From positions 17,867 through 43,799 of the forward strand of contig VBPK01000141.1 of the NCBI GenBank assembly GCA_005877225.1: a DNA stretch of 25,933 bases, read 5' to 3'. Both the position numbers and the translations under genes were made by a program. A model generated the notes under the pieces. The model ran no database searches and had not been told where the DNA came from. It worked only from the letters and a program-made list of their open reading frames with translations. Shown piece by piece: positions 12,570 through 20,447 of this stretch (the stretch's first letter is position 1; every line of letters begins with the position of its first letter). This stretch comes from Nitrososphaerota archaeon. Its GTDB lineage: Archaea > Thermoproteota > Nitrososphaeria > Nitrososphaerales > Gagatemarchaeaceae.

Positions 12570-15363
12570 CTCTGTAGAATTCGTCCTCGTCAGTGTGCAT
12601 CCTCGCCAGAATCCTCGCCGCTGTCTGCGGTCCTATGCCGTAGACCGAGAGGGCGATTATGGCTCTCTTTCCGTAGGACAAGACGAGGTCAGCCGCCCTC
12701 CTAGCCTTGGCGAGCTCCTCCCTCTCCTCCTTTGTCAGCTCGTTATTCCCCAGCCTCTTTCTCACGAGGAGTTCGACCTGTCCGGGATTCCAGAAGCAGG
12801 GGGCGAGAAGAGAAGAGCCGCAACCGTGGCAGAGAGGCTCCTCCGAGACCTCCCCAACCCTCGCCGGCGGGTGAACTCTCCCGCACTTCACGCAGACGAG
12901 GTGTACGGAGGTGCCGTAGATGCTTACCTTCATCCTCTGAGAAGATGTCTTCGCCAGAGAATCCGGGGCGACGGCCTCCGGGACGTCGAGGTACCTGTAG
13001 AGGATGTGATAGGCGATGGGCGAGGGCCTTTCTTTCGAGTAGAAGACCTCGACCCTGGGAGTTCCTTCGGAAACCCTGATGAGCAGCTGCTTGGTCCTCT
13101 CGATGTCTATCAAGTCCCTCCCTGTCTCTTGGAGGGCTTCCTCGTAGATCGGTGTGTTCTCAAACCTCGTCGGGAGGGAGCAAAGATTCGGATGGGAGAT
13201 GTAACTACCCCGTTTCAGTGCCCCGAACCTCTCCGCGATAGTCTTCACCCTCCCAGGAAAGGGGAAGTTCCTCTGTGCCGCTATCAGGTAGGTCTTCTCC
13301 ATCTCCTCCGGAGAAAGAGCAAAGAGTTGGTCCGCGAGCGCCTTCAGGTCGACCTCCGAGGTGTCCTCGGTCAGCTCCATGAGTAGCCTGTATCCGTCCA
13401 TGAACCACAACCTGATCAGCCCTCTCCTGGAGAGCAGCTCCTCGAGGACGTAGCCGAGCGTCCTGTTGACCGCTTCTCCGAAGCAGGAGTGGACTATCAG
13501 GTACTTCTGAAACCCCTCCAGGAGAATCAGCCTGTCGGATGGAATCGGCACGCCCATCCTCCTCTGCTCGTCGATTTCATCGACCACGCTCTGGATGGCC
13601 CTCGCCGGCGCCGGTATCTCCTCCCTAAGGAGGGGAGCGGCGTTCTCGACTCCCTGTGCCTCGATCACCTCGCCGACCCTCCTCCTCAGCTCGCCCGTCC
13701 TGCGCGCCAAGTCGTAGGGCACGGGAATCATCTCGCCGTCCCAGCCGGGAACAGCAGCTAACGGGTCGTCGACCGGAGTGACGTACACCTTCTTGTCGTC
13801 CGAGACCTTCTCGATCTGCCAGATCTTTCCCTTCAGTATGAAGTGCACGCCCACCCTGGCCCTCAGCACGATGAACTCCTCGCCGAGTATTCCAACTGTC
13901 TGATTAGTGGCGACGTCCACGACGAGGTAGCGCGTCTCGTCGGGTATCATCGAGAGGTTCTCGAAGTAGTACTCCCTCGTGTTTCTCGTCCTCTGCAGGG
14001 TAGTCCCTTCGACTCTCAGCTTTCGCAGCTCTCCCAGGTACTTTAGCACTCTCCGGAATTTTTCCTGGGAGAGACCCGAGTAAGTCTGCGTCTTCCTCAG
14101 TTCTCCCAGCAACTCTCCCTCATCCATCTTTTCGAAGTCCATGAGATAACCGGCGACCTGATGGGCGAGCACATCGAGGCTCTCCCTGTAAGGCCTCGTC
14201 GGCTCTAGCCTTCCGAGCTTCGCCTCCGCGATGCTCGATGAGGACTCGAGAACATCGTCGGAGGAGACCGCGATTATCACCCCTTCGGAGGTTCTTCCGA
14301 TTCTGTGGCCCGACCGCCCGACTCTCTGAATCAAGGAGGTCACCTGCCTCGGGGACATGTACTGCACCACGAGGTCGACGGACCCTACATCTATCCCCAA
14401 CTCGAGAGTCGAGGTGCAGACGAGTGCCTTCGCCTCCCCCTTCTTGAAGGCGAACTCAACGCGCTCTCTCTCCTCTCTGGGGAGGGAGCCATGGTGGACC
14501 CCCACGTCCTTTCGCAGCCTTCCGAGCTTCTCGCCGAGCATCTCCGCCACAGTCCTGCTATTGACGAAGATGAGGGTAGAGGTGTGAGCCTCCAGTAGGG
14601 AAGCGATCCTGGAGAGCCTTGCTGCGAGGTCGGGGGTGGCGAATGTCTTCTCGGCGAGCTCGCTGTTCACCAGGTCTGGAGTCGGATACTCTATCCCATA
14701 CTTGAAGTCCTTCCGGAGGTCGACCTTGACTATCTGATGCTTTCTGTCCCCGAAAAGGAATCCTGCAGCCAACTCAGGAGAACCAACAGTAGCGGAGAGG
14801 CCTATCAGCTGGAATTCCCCCGCTACCCTCCTTAGCCTCTGAAGACCGACGGAGAGCTGTACGCCCCTCTTGCTCTCCACAAGGTTGTGAACCTCATCAA
14901 CAACGACGGCATCCAGCATCCTGAGGTTCTCTCTCATCCTGCTCCCCGGGAGTATCGCTTGGAGTGTTTCGGGAGTAGTGACGAGCAAATCGGGAGGGCT
15001 TCTGGACTGCTTATTCCTCTGGGAGAGCGGGGTGTCCCCGTGTCTGACGTCGATCGTCAAACCGAGCTTCGAGCACCACACCTCCAGCCTCCTCAGCATG
15101 TCTCTGTTGAGGGCACGCAGGGGGGTGATGTAGAGCAGCGAGATCCCCTTTCTCTGATCCTTGCCAACTATCCTGTTCAAGAGGGGAAGGATTGCCGCCT
15201 CAGTCTTCCCAGAGCCCGTTGGCGCGATTATGAGTACGTTCTCCCCCTGGAGGATCAGAGGGGAGGCCAAGGCCTGCGGAGGTGTCGGCTCTTCTATGCC
15301 CGATTCCCTCAACAGTCTCCTAACGGGCTCAATCAAGTAGTCGAAGCTAGAGTTACTGCTCAA
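12511..15363 (-). CDS. lhr: Lhr-family ATP-dependent helicase (intact)
   Basis: A 950-residue Lhr helicase with every helicase motif: Walker A APTGSGKT (47-54), DEVH (156-159), SAT (190-192), TSTLELGIDVG (317-327) and motif VI QRVGRSGHR (346-354). These are followed by the winged-helix and Lhr core regions (EYYFENLSMIPDE) and a zinc ribbon near the C-terminus (CVKCG, then CHGCG). Lhr proteins are 3'-5' DNA and RNA:DNA helicases linked to repair and recombination. The start TTG 15363 is about 37 nt from a TATA-like element, allowing a 5' leader of about 10 nt. It is the first gene of a two-gene operon with the motif-VI-less paralogue, which begins inside its 3' end. The pair probably descend from a duplication, perhaps the two archaeal Lhr branches. 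Confidence 0.95.
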   Translation of the reverse strand: MSSNSSFDYLIEPVRRLLRESGIEEPTPPQALASPLILQGENVLIIAPTGSGKTEAAILPLLNRIVGKDQRKGISLLYITPLRALNRDMLRRLEVWCSKLGLTIDVRHGDTPLSQRNKQSRSPPDLLVTTPETLQAILPGSRMRENLRMLDAVVVDEVHNLVESKRGVQLSVGLQRLRRVAGEFQLIGLSATVGSPELAAGFLFGDRKHQIVKVDLRKDFKYGIEYPTPDLVNSELAEKTFATPDLAARLSRIASLLEAHTSTLIFVNSRTVAEMLGEKLGRLRKDVGVHHGSLPREERERVEFAFKKGEAKALVCTSTLELGIDVGSVDLVVQYMSPRQVTSLIQRVGRSGHRIGRTSEGVIIAVSSDDVLESSSSIAEAKLGRLEPTRPYRESLDVLAHQVAGYLMDFEKMDEGELLGELRKTQTYSGLSQEKFRRVLKYLGELRKLRVEGTTLQRTRNTREYYFENLSMIPDETRYLVVDVATNQTVGILGEEFIVLRARVGVHFILKGKIWQIEKVSDDKKVYVTPVDDPLAAVPGWDGEMIPVPYDLARRTGELRRRVGEVIEAQGVENAAPLLREEIPAPARAIQSVVDEIDEQRRMGVPIPSDRLILLEGFQKYLIVHSCFGEAVNRTLGYVLEELLSRRGLIRLWFMDGYRLLMELTEDTSEVDLKALADQLFALSPEEMEKTYLIAAQRNFPFPGRVKTIAERFGALKRGSYISHPNLCSLPTRFENTPIYEEALQETGRDLIDIERTKQLLIRVSEGTPRVEVFYSKERPSPIAYHILYRYLDVPEAVAPDSLAKTSSQRMKVSIYGTSVHLVCVKCGRVHPPARVGEVSEEPLCHGCGSSLLAPCFWNPGQVELLVRKRLGNNELTKEEREELAKARRAADLVLSYGKRAIIALSVYGIGPQTAARILARMHTDEDEFYRDVLEAKLRFVTTRPYWDSK

Positions 15364-15395
15364 AAACGAGCGTCGAGGGGTCAGCGCCCCTCTGG

Positions 15396-15404
15396 GTTAT
15401 TAAG
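15396..15404 (-). promoter_or_regulatory. TATA-like element of the lhr operon
   Basis: On the minus strand this reads CTTAATAAC. The centre is about 37 nt from the TTG at 15363, predicting a leader of about 10 nt. Confidence 0.45.
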
Positions 15405-15621
15405 TGATGAGCTGGAGGAAGAAAAGGTAGTCCTGGTCATATCTTATCGCTCGTGATCCCAGGTGTTATCTTCCCCCGCCGCATGCCGAGCGATACCTCG
15501 TCTGCACGTGTGAAAGGCGATTCTTGGTCGGTCCGACCGCGCGAGTCTGCCCCTGACTGACACAAGGAGAAGAGGGCGGGGACCAGAGCCCATACCACCA
15601 GACTCGAGAGAGAGTCCTACA

Positions 15622-15629
15622 CTTAAATA
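15622..15629 (+). promoter_or_regulatory. TATA-like element of the HTH regulator gene
   Basis: CTTAAATA within ACACTTAAATAAAGG. Its centre is about 34 nt before ATG 15660, and it is the only strong AT-rich box in this intergenic region. Confidence 0.5.
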
Positions 15630-15659
15630 AAGGAGGCAGGATAACTGACATGATAACTC

Positions 15660-16082
15660 ATGCTAAACCCCTACGAGATTGTTTCGAGGTCGGCTCTACC
15701 CGCCCTACGAGCGATGGTCTCAAAGCGGCTCAAGGACAGGTACAGCATGACCCAGCAGCAGATAGCGACAAGAATGGGGATAACCCAGGCCTCCGTCAGC
15801 AACTATGCCAGGAAGGCCAGGGGCGTGATGATAGACCTCGAGATGGACCCGACGGTCGCGAAGGCCGTGGACAGGGTGGCGTCGATCCTCGCCTCGGAGA
15901 CGGGTGACGAGAGAGAAGCAGTCAGAACTATGACGGAGGTTTGCGACTACATCAGGTTCAATCACCTGATGTGTAGTCTCCACCGAGACCTCGAGCCTGG
16001 GTTCATGGTTGAAGGCTGCGATGCCTGCGACGGATTTTTGACAGTGAAAGGATTCGAGAGACTGAAGACTCTCCCAAGCTAG
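15660..16082 (+). CDS. XRE-type HTH transcriptional regulator (COG2522-like) with Cys motif
   Basis: A 140-residue archaeal regulator. Residues about 1-55 carry a Cro/XRE helix-turn-helix (MTQQQIATRMGITQASVSNYARKARG region), preceded by the NPYEIVSRSALPALRAMVSKRL segment seen in COG2522 proteins. The C-terminal half is helical and ends with cysteines and a histidine (CSLH, then CDAC), a possible metal or Fe-S site. Some family members regulate thiamine genes through a fused ThiN domain, which is absent here. The target is unknown. It starts at ATG 15660 and lies 43 nt upstream of lipA on the same strand. It could control lipoate or aromatic amino acid genes, but nothing in the sequence shows this. 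Confidence 0.85.
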   Translation: MLNPYEIVSRSALPALRAMVSKRLKDRYSMTQQQIATRMGITQASVSNYARKARGVMIDLEMDPTVAKAVDRVASILASETGDEREAVRTMTEVCDYIRFNHLMCSLHRDLEPGFMVEGCDACDGFLTVKGFERLKTLPS

Positions 16083-16085
16083 ACT

Positions 16086-16113
16086 GACAGATAGATAGAC
16101 AGACAGATAGATA
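16086..16113 (+). repeat. GAYA tetranucleotide repeat between the HTH gene and lipA
   Basis: Seven consecutive units of GATA or GACA fill most of the 43-nt gap before lipA, flanked by near-matching units. It is a short microsatellite that can vary in length by slippage. It lies 12 nt upstream of the lipA TTG, so unit number would change any leader or spacing. Confidence 0.85.
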
Positions 16114-16125
16114 GATGGACTCCTC

Positions 16126-17037
16126 TTGCGACTAGAAGCGAAACCAGAGTGGCTGACCGTCCTCCCACCCGGTAGCGCAAACTACGACCAGCTCAAGGGG
16201 CTTCTGAGAAACCTCAACCTTCACACGGTCTGCGAAGAGGCGCACTGCCCGAACATCCACGAATGCTGGGGAGGAGGGACCGCCACCCTGATGCTCATGG
16301 GCGAGGTCTGCAGCAGGGCCTGCAGGTTCTGCATGGTCACGCCCGGAAGGCCCTCGGGAGCTCTCGACGAGCACGAACCCGAGCACGTAGCGTTCGCCCT
16401 CTCCCAGATGAACCTCACCTACGTGGTCTTGACCTCGGTGGACAGGGACGACCTCCCCGACGGAGGCGCCGCTCACTTCGCAAGAACGATTAAGCTCATC
16501 AAGGAGCAGTGTCCTGAGATGCGCGTCGAGGTGCTGATTCCAGACTTTCAGAACGACCTCGATTCGTTGCGTCTGATCGTTGAGGCGAGACCCGACGTCG
16601 TCGCCCACAACCTCGAGACCACGTTGAGCCTGACTCCGAGGGTCAGAGACCCCAGAGCCAACTACTGGCAGTCGCTCTCCGTTCTGAGGAGCATCAAGAA
16701 ACTGAACCAGAGAACGTACACGAAGTCTTCGATAATGGTTGGGCTGGGGGAGACTCAGGAGGAGCTGGAAATCGCGTTCATGCACCTGAGGGGTGCCGAG
16801 GTGGACTTCCTCACCATCGGTCAGTATCTCAGACCATCTGCGAGGCACCTCCCCGTGGTCGAATTTGTCCGCCCCGAGGTGTTCGCGAAGTACAAGGAGC
16901 TGGGAGAGGAGATGGGGTTCAAGTACGTCGCATCGGGTCCCCTCGTTAGAAGCAGTTACAGGGCGGGGGAACTGTTCATAGATTCCGTCATCCGAGACGG
17001 GGAGGGCTCGAGCGAAGGAACGCTTCCGACGAGCTGA
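16126..17037 (+). CDS. lipA: Lipoyl synthase (radical SAM)
   Basis: A 303-residue lipoyl synthase, which inserts two sulfurs into octanoyl groups bound to lipoyl domains. The auxiliary cluster cysteines are C36, C41 and C47 in VCEEAHCPNIHEC. The radical SAM cysteines are C62, C66 and C69 in VCSRACRFC. The C-terminal RSSYRAGE segment holds the serine that ligates the auxiliary cluster. All key residues are present and length is normal. This is the single-chain LipA type, not the two-subunit LipS1/LipS2 type known in some archaea. The start TTG 16126 follows the GAYA repeat. No lipB, lplA or lipoyl-domain dehydrogenase genes are in the window. pheA follows after 28 nt. Confidence 0.96.
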   Translation: MRLEAKPEWLTVLPPGSANYDQLKGLLRNLNLHTVCEEAHCPNIHECWGGGTATLMLMGEVCSRACRFCMVTPGRPSGALDEHEPEHVAFALSQMNLTYVVLTSVDRDDLPDGGAAHFARTIKLIKEQCPEMRVEVLIPDFQNDLDSLRLIVEARPDVVAHNLETTLSLTPRVRDPRANYWQSLSVLRSIKKLNQRTYTKSSIMVGLGETQEELEIAFMHLRGAEVDFLTIGQYLRPSARHLPVVEFVRPEVFAKYKELGEEMGFKYVASGPLVRSSYRAGELFIDSVIRDGEGSSEGTLPTS

Positions 17038-17065
17038 TTAGGCACGCATTTTTCACTGAACGAGA

Positions 17066-17938
17066 TTGAGACCTAAAGGGATTGCCTTCCAAGGAGAGCA
17101 CGGCGCCTACAGCGAGGAGGCGATCTATCAGCGCTTCGGGGGGAGGGCTGAGACAGTCCCCTGCAAGACAATCCCCGAAGTCTTCAACTTGGCCGAGGTC
17201 GAAGCCGTAAGGTACGGCGTCGTCCCCATCGAGAATTCGATCGAGGGGAGCGTCCACGAAACGTACGACTCGCTGATTACCAGCAGCGCCAAGATAGCCG
17301 GAGAGATAGTCCTTCGCGTGGTGCACTGCCTCGTCGCACTCCCCTCGACGACTGTCGGGGACCTCAAGGTCGTCTATTCACACCCGCAAGCCCTCGCACA
17401 GTGCCGTGGTTTCCTCGCCTCGCTTGGGGTGAAAGTCATGGTCGCCTACGACACCGCGGGCAGCGTGAAGATGATCAAAGAGAAGAGGATGGCGAACGCC
17501 GCTGCGGTCGCCAGCGAGAACGCCGCCCGAATCTACAGGATGAGCGTCCTCTCACGCGGAATCGAGGATTACGGTCGGAACTATACCCGATTTCTCGTGC
17601 TCTCCACGAAGGAGGGTCGTCGCGGAGGCGGTTACAAGACCTCAGTAATCTTCTCGCTTCCTCACGTTCCGGGTTCCCTCTACGGCGCCCTGGAATCTTT
17701 TGCGAGGCACGGCATCAATCTCACGAAGATAGAGTCTCGGCCAACAAGACAGCGTCCCTGGGAGTACTACTTCTTCCTGGATTTTGAAGGACACAGGGAT
17801 GACACCGTTCAGAGGGGTGCTCTTAGGGAGCTCGTCAGCAAGACCATCTTCTTCAAGGTTCTCGGCTCCTACCCGAAGGCGAAGGTGGAACCGTCTCCCG
17901 GGGAAGGGGGCGGCCCGTCGTCCTCGTCCTCGCCGTAG
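17066..17938 (+). CDS. pheA: Prephenate dehydratase
   Basis: A 290-residue enzyme that converts prephenate to phenylpyruvate in phenylalanine synthesis. The catalytic domain covers residues about 4-180: GEHGAYSE, VPIENSIEGSV, and the YTRF motif at 173-176 with the Thr-Arg-Phe needed for catalysis. An ACT regulatory domain follows (about 190-275), with GALESFARHGINLTKIESRP, the typical phenylalanine-binding site for feedback inhibition. No chorismate mutase domain is fused. The start TTG 17066 is 28 nt after lipA, and no good TATA element is visible, so it is probably co-transcribed. The C-terminus is a Gly/Ser/Pro tail, probably disordered. Confidence 0.95.
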   Translation: MRPKGIAFQGEHGAYSEEAIYQRFGGRAETVPCKTIPEVFNLAEVEAVRYGVVPIENSIEGSVHETYDSLITSSAKIAGEIVLRVVHCLVALPSTTVGDLKVVYSHPQALAQCRGFLASLGVKVMVAYDTAGSVKMIKEKRMANAAAVASENAARIYRMSVLSRGIEDYGRNYTRFLVLSTKEGRRGGGYKTSVIFSLPHVPGSLYGALESFARHGINLTKIESRPTRQRPWEYYFFLDFEGHRDDTVQRGALRELVSKTIFFKVLGSYPKAKVEPSPGEGGGPSSSSSP

Positions 17939-18004
17939 AACCTCTCACTCTCCGAGACGTTTCTTGACCCCGCCATGCAAAATTACCGCCTCTTCCGAGA
18001 AAAT

Positions 18005-18011
18005 CTTATAT
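18005..18011 (+). promoter_or_regulatory. TATA-like element of ilvE
   Basis: CTTATAT preceded by the purine-rich GAGAAAA, which could be a BRE. Its centre lies about 33 nt before TTG 18041, consistent with a very short leader. Confidence 0.6.
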
Positions 18012-18040
18012 GCGGAATTTAACCCGTTTTGTCAAATCTA

Positions 18041-18964
18041 TTGAGTGAGGAACCGGAGTACATCTGGTTTGATGGGAAGGTCGTCCCCGCGAACGAGGCC
18101 AAAATTTCTGTAAAAGCCCACTCTCTTCACTATGGAACCGCGGTCTTCGAGGGAATCAGAGCTTACTATCACAACAGCGAGCTCTACGTCTTCCGCCTGA
18201 AAGACCACATCAGACGCCTCTTTGAATCAGCCCGGATGCTGCATCTGGAACCAAGCTTCACCGAGGAAGAAGTTGAGGACGGCATCATCGGCTTGCTGAA
18301 GAAGAACGGTTTCAGAACGTCCGTCTACATCCGACCGATACTATTCGTGGGTGCGGGAGGGATTAACCTGGACTACAGGAAGCATCCCAAACACATAGCC
18401 GCTTTCGCCTTCCCCTTCTCGGCTTACTTCGAGAGGAGTGGGCTCCGCGTCTGCGTCTCATCCTGGAGGAGGATTTCACCGATGTCGGTGATACCGAGGG
18501 CGAAGTCTGCGGCGAACTATCTTAACTCATGCGTCGCCACGATCGAGGCGAAACTAGCGGGGTACGACGAGGCCATCCTCCTCGATGACCAGGGGCGCGT
18601 CAGCGAAGGCGCCGGGGAGAACATCTTCATCGTCAAGAGAGGAGTGATAAGCACTCCTCCGGTCTACTCCTCGATCTTGGAGGGGATTACGAGAGACACC
18701 GTCATCACCCTCGCGAAAGACGCGGCCCTTTCTATCGAGGAGAGGCCCATCGACAGAGGCGAGCTCTACACCGCCGAGGAGGTCTTCTTCACGGGTACCG
18801 CGAGCGAAGTGGAGCCGATTCTGGAGATAGACGGGAGAAAGATACGTGACGGCGAACCCGGGAAGGTGACGGTGCAGTTGAAGGCCGCCTACTCTCAGGC
18901 GGTGAAGGGGGAATCGAAGAAGCACGCGGATTGGGTCACCAGAGTCTATGCGAAGGCTCGGTAA
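18041..18964 (+). CDS. ilvE: Branched-chain amino acid aminotransferase
   Basis: A 307-residue class IV PLP aminotransferase that makes valine, isoleucine and leucine from their 2-oxoacids. Motifs: HYGTAVFEGIRAY near residues 30-43, the PLP lysine K155 in PRAKSAANYLNS, DEAILLDDQGRVSEGAGENIFIV, and the C-terminal FFTGTASEVEPI loop. The frame also holds a TTG at 18029, but that codon lies upstream of the transcript start predicted from the TATA element, so TTG 18041 is chosen. It lies upstream of the other branched-chain genes but is separated from them by the amidase and the decayed island. D-amino acid or 4-amino-4-deoxychorismate enzymes share this fold; the EGIRAY and AKSAANYLNS motifs favour IlvE. 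Confidence 0.93.
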   Translation: MSEEPEYIWFDGKVVPANEAKISVKAHSLHYGTAVFEGIRAYYHNSELYVFRLKDHIRRLFESARMLHLEPSFTEEEVEDGIIGLLKKNGFRTSVYIRPILFVGAGGINLDYRKHPKHIAAFAFPFSAYFERSGLRVCVSSWRRISPMSVIPRAKSAANYLNSCVATIEAKLAGYDEAILLDDQGRVSEGAGENIFIVKRGVISTPPVYSSILEGITRDTVITLAKDAALSIEERPIDRGELYTAEEVFFTGTASEVEPILEIDGRKIRDGEPGKVTVQLKAAYSQAVKGESKKHADWVTRVYAKAR

Positions 18965-18981
18965 GCGGTCGCTGGGAAACG

Positions 18982-18988
18982 CTATTAA
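18982..18988 (+). promoter_or_regulatory. TATA-like element of the amidase operon
   Basis: CTATTAA, centred 29 nt before ATG 19014. This matches the spacing at other leaderless genes here and supports the small gene at 19014 as real. Confidence 0.5.
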
Positions 18989-19013
18989 CCCAAGGCGTCT
19001 CTGACCGTCTGAC

Positions 19014-19175
19014 ATGAGAAGCAAGGTCCCACCTCTCCGTGAACTCTTCTCTCTACCGAAGGGCGGGAGCGAGGCGGCGATGGAGAGGATAGACGCGATC
19101 GTCGCCCTCGACCGAAAGCTCGGTGGGCTAATAGACCCCGACCTGGAACCGGCGACGACCTTCGAACCTGAATGA
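19014..19175 (+). CDS. Small AtzG/GatC-like amidase partner protein (53 aa)
   Basis: ATG 19014 opens a 53-codon frame that stops at TGA 19173-19175. Its ATGA overlap with the amidase ATG (19172) indicates translational coupling. The protein has one helical segment (residues about 18-40) and ends with IDPDLEPATTFEPE. This resembles the C-terminal pattern of AtzG-like (DUF4089) and GatC-like proteins, where an acidic stretch and an EPA-containing end wrap around the amidase. Such small proteins sit directly before amidase genes and stabilise them. A TATA element 29 nt upstream supports the start. Resemblance is by pattern only, but the overlap and promoter make a real gene likely. Confidence 0.6.
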   Translation: MRSKVPPLRELFSLPKGGSEAAMERIDAIVALDRKLGGLIDPDLEPATTFEPE

Positions 19176-20420
19176 TATTGAGTTCGAGACTCTCCGCTCT
19201 GACCGTCTGGGAGGCGTCGAAGCTACTGGCCGCCCGGTCGATTCACGCCGAGGAGCTTCTTGAGTCACAGCTCGACAACATAAGAAGGCAGAACGACGAA
19301 CTCAGAGCCTTCATCACCGTCTTCCCGGGCGGAGAGAGGGGCAGCGGACGCGGAAGTCTCCGCGGGATCCCCATCTCGGTCAAAGACATCATTCACGTCA
19401 GGGGTAAGCCGACCACCGCAGGTTCGAAGGTTCTACTCGGCTATGTCCCCCGCGTAGACGCAGCCGTAGTCAGAGCGCTCAAGGAGGCTGGCGCGACTCT
19501 CACTGGAAAGACCAACCTTCACGAGTTTGCGTTCGGCGGGAATGTCCTGCGCGGCGATCGGCTCAGACACCGCAGGCTCGATAAGGATTCCAGCCTCACT
19601 CTGCGGGGTCGTTGGCTACAAGCCAACCTACGGTCTCGTGAGCAGGGATGGAGTAATCCCTCTTAGCTGGAGCCTCGACTCAATCGGTTTCTTGACGAAG
19701 TCAGTCCGGGACGCAATCATACTCGCTTCAGTGACCTTCACGGAGGCCGCCACACATGACCCAAAATCGGGCTGGAGAACCAGACCGCTGAAACTCAGGG
19801 GACTCCGCCTGGGTATCCCGCGGAACGTGCTGGAGCCGCTCGAGGAGGACGTGAGGAGGAGGTACGAGGCATCTCTCAACATGGCCGAGAAGGAAGGCGC
19901 GAAGTTGATGAAGGTCCAGCTGGAGAATCCTCAGGCCATGGCGGCTGCAAGAAATATCATAGTGCATGCCGAGGCTGCATCCTACCACAGAGAGTGGATG
20001 AGAGATCATTTCGCAGACTACGGAAAGGACGTAAGAGAGCGGCTTCTGCAGGGGTTGCTGATACCAGCCACGACGTATCTGGCCGCTCAGAGGGTACGCC
20101 GGAAGCTGACCGCCTCTTTCCGACGCCTATTCAAGAGGGTTGACCTCCTTGTCCTGCCGACGACCTGCATCGCCGCTCCTCGGCTGAAAACCAGTAGAGT
20201 TGTGGTCGGGAACACGTCGATGGACGTCAGGACCGCTCTCTTGCGGCTAACCGAGCCGTTCAACCTGGTGGGGGCCCCGGCGATTTCTATTCCTTGCGGG
20301 GTTACGCGTGAAATCCTTCCGGTGGGGCTACAGCTCGTGGGCGACGTGATGGCGGACCAAAGGCTCCTCTCCGCGGCTCTCTCCTTCGAGAAAGTCCTCC
20401 CAAGGCTGGGGCCACCTTGA
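19172..20420 (+). pseudogene. Amidase-signature hydrolase, broken by internal deletion and frameshift
   Basis: Two overlapping frames together encode one amidase (GatA/AtzF-like family, amide hydrolysis). The first (from ATG 19172) runs normally through SVKDI with catalytic Lys71, to GKTNLHEFAFGG, then goes out of frame. The second resumes near 19539 with GMSCAAIGSDTAGSIRIPA, which holds the serine nucleophile region, and continues to 20420. What is missing is the family segment of about 35 codons between them, including GGSSGGS with the cis-serine of the catalytic triad. The shift equals a loss of 3n+2 bases. The rest looks conserved, so the lesion is recent or an assembly error. As read, the protein would be inactive. 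Translational coupling to the AtzG-like gene suggests the pair was a functional operon. Confidence 0.88.
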
Positions 20421-20447
20421 TCCCAAACCGGCCTGCAAAAAAGTTAA

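Larger units (their letters stand above)
15364..15659. other. 296-nt divergent intergenic region
   Basis: This region separates the lhr operon (minus) from the HTH regulator (plus) and contains a TATA-like element for each. Between them (about 15410-15600) is GC-rich sequence with no ORF I trust, no recognisable tRNA arm pattern and no clear terminator. Confidence 0.5.

Noticed and set aside
12595..13386. Plus-strand frame of 263 codons opposite lhr
   Set aside because: Antisense to a conserved Lhr core with all motifs; no start signal or family match.
15404..15470. GTGATGA resembling a box C of a C/D guide RNA
   Set aside because: No CTGA box D at suitable distance and it lies beside the lhr TATA element.
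15410..15600. Possible tRNA or SRP/RNase P RNA in the lhr-HTH gap
   Set aside because: No T-arm GGTTCRA pattern, acceptor pairing or SRP domain IV motif found on either strand by eye.
16086..16113. Repeat array as a CRISPR candidate
   Set aside because: Units are only four bases with no spacers; it is a microsatellite.
18029..18040. ilvE start at TTG 18029
   Set aside because: It is upstream of the transcription start predicted from CTTATAT; TTG 18041 fits better.
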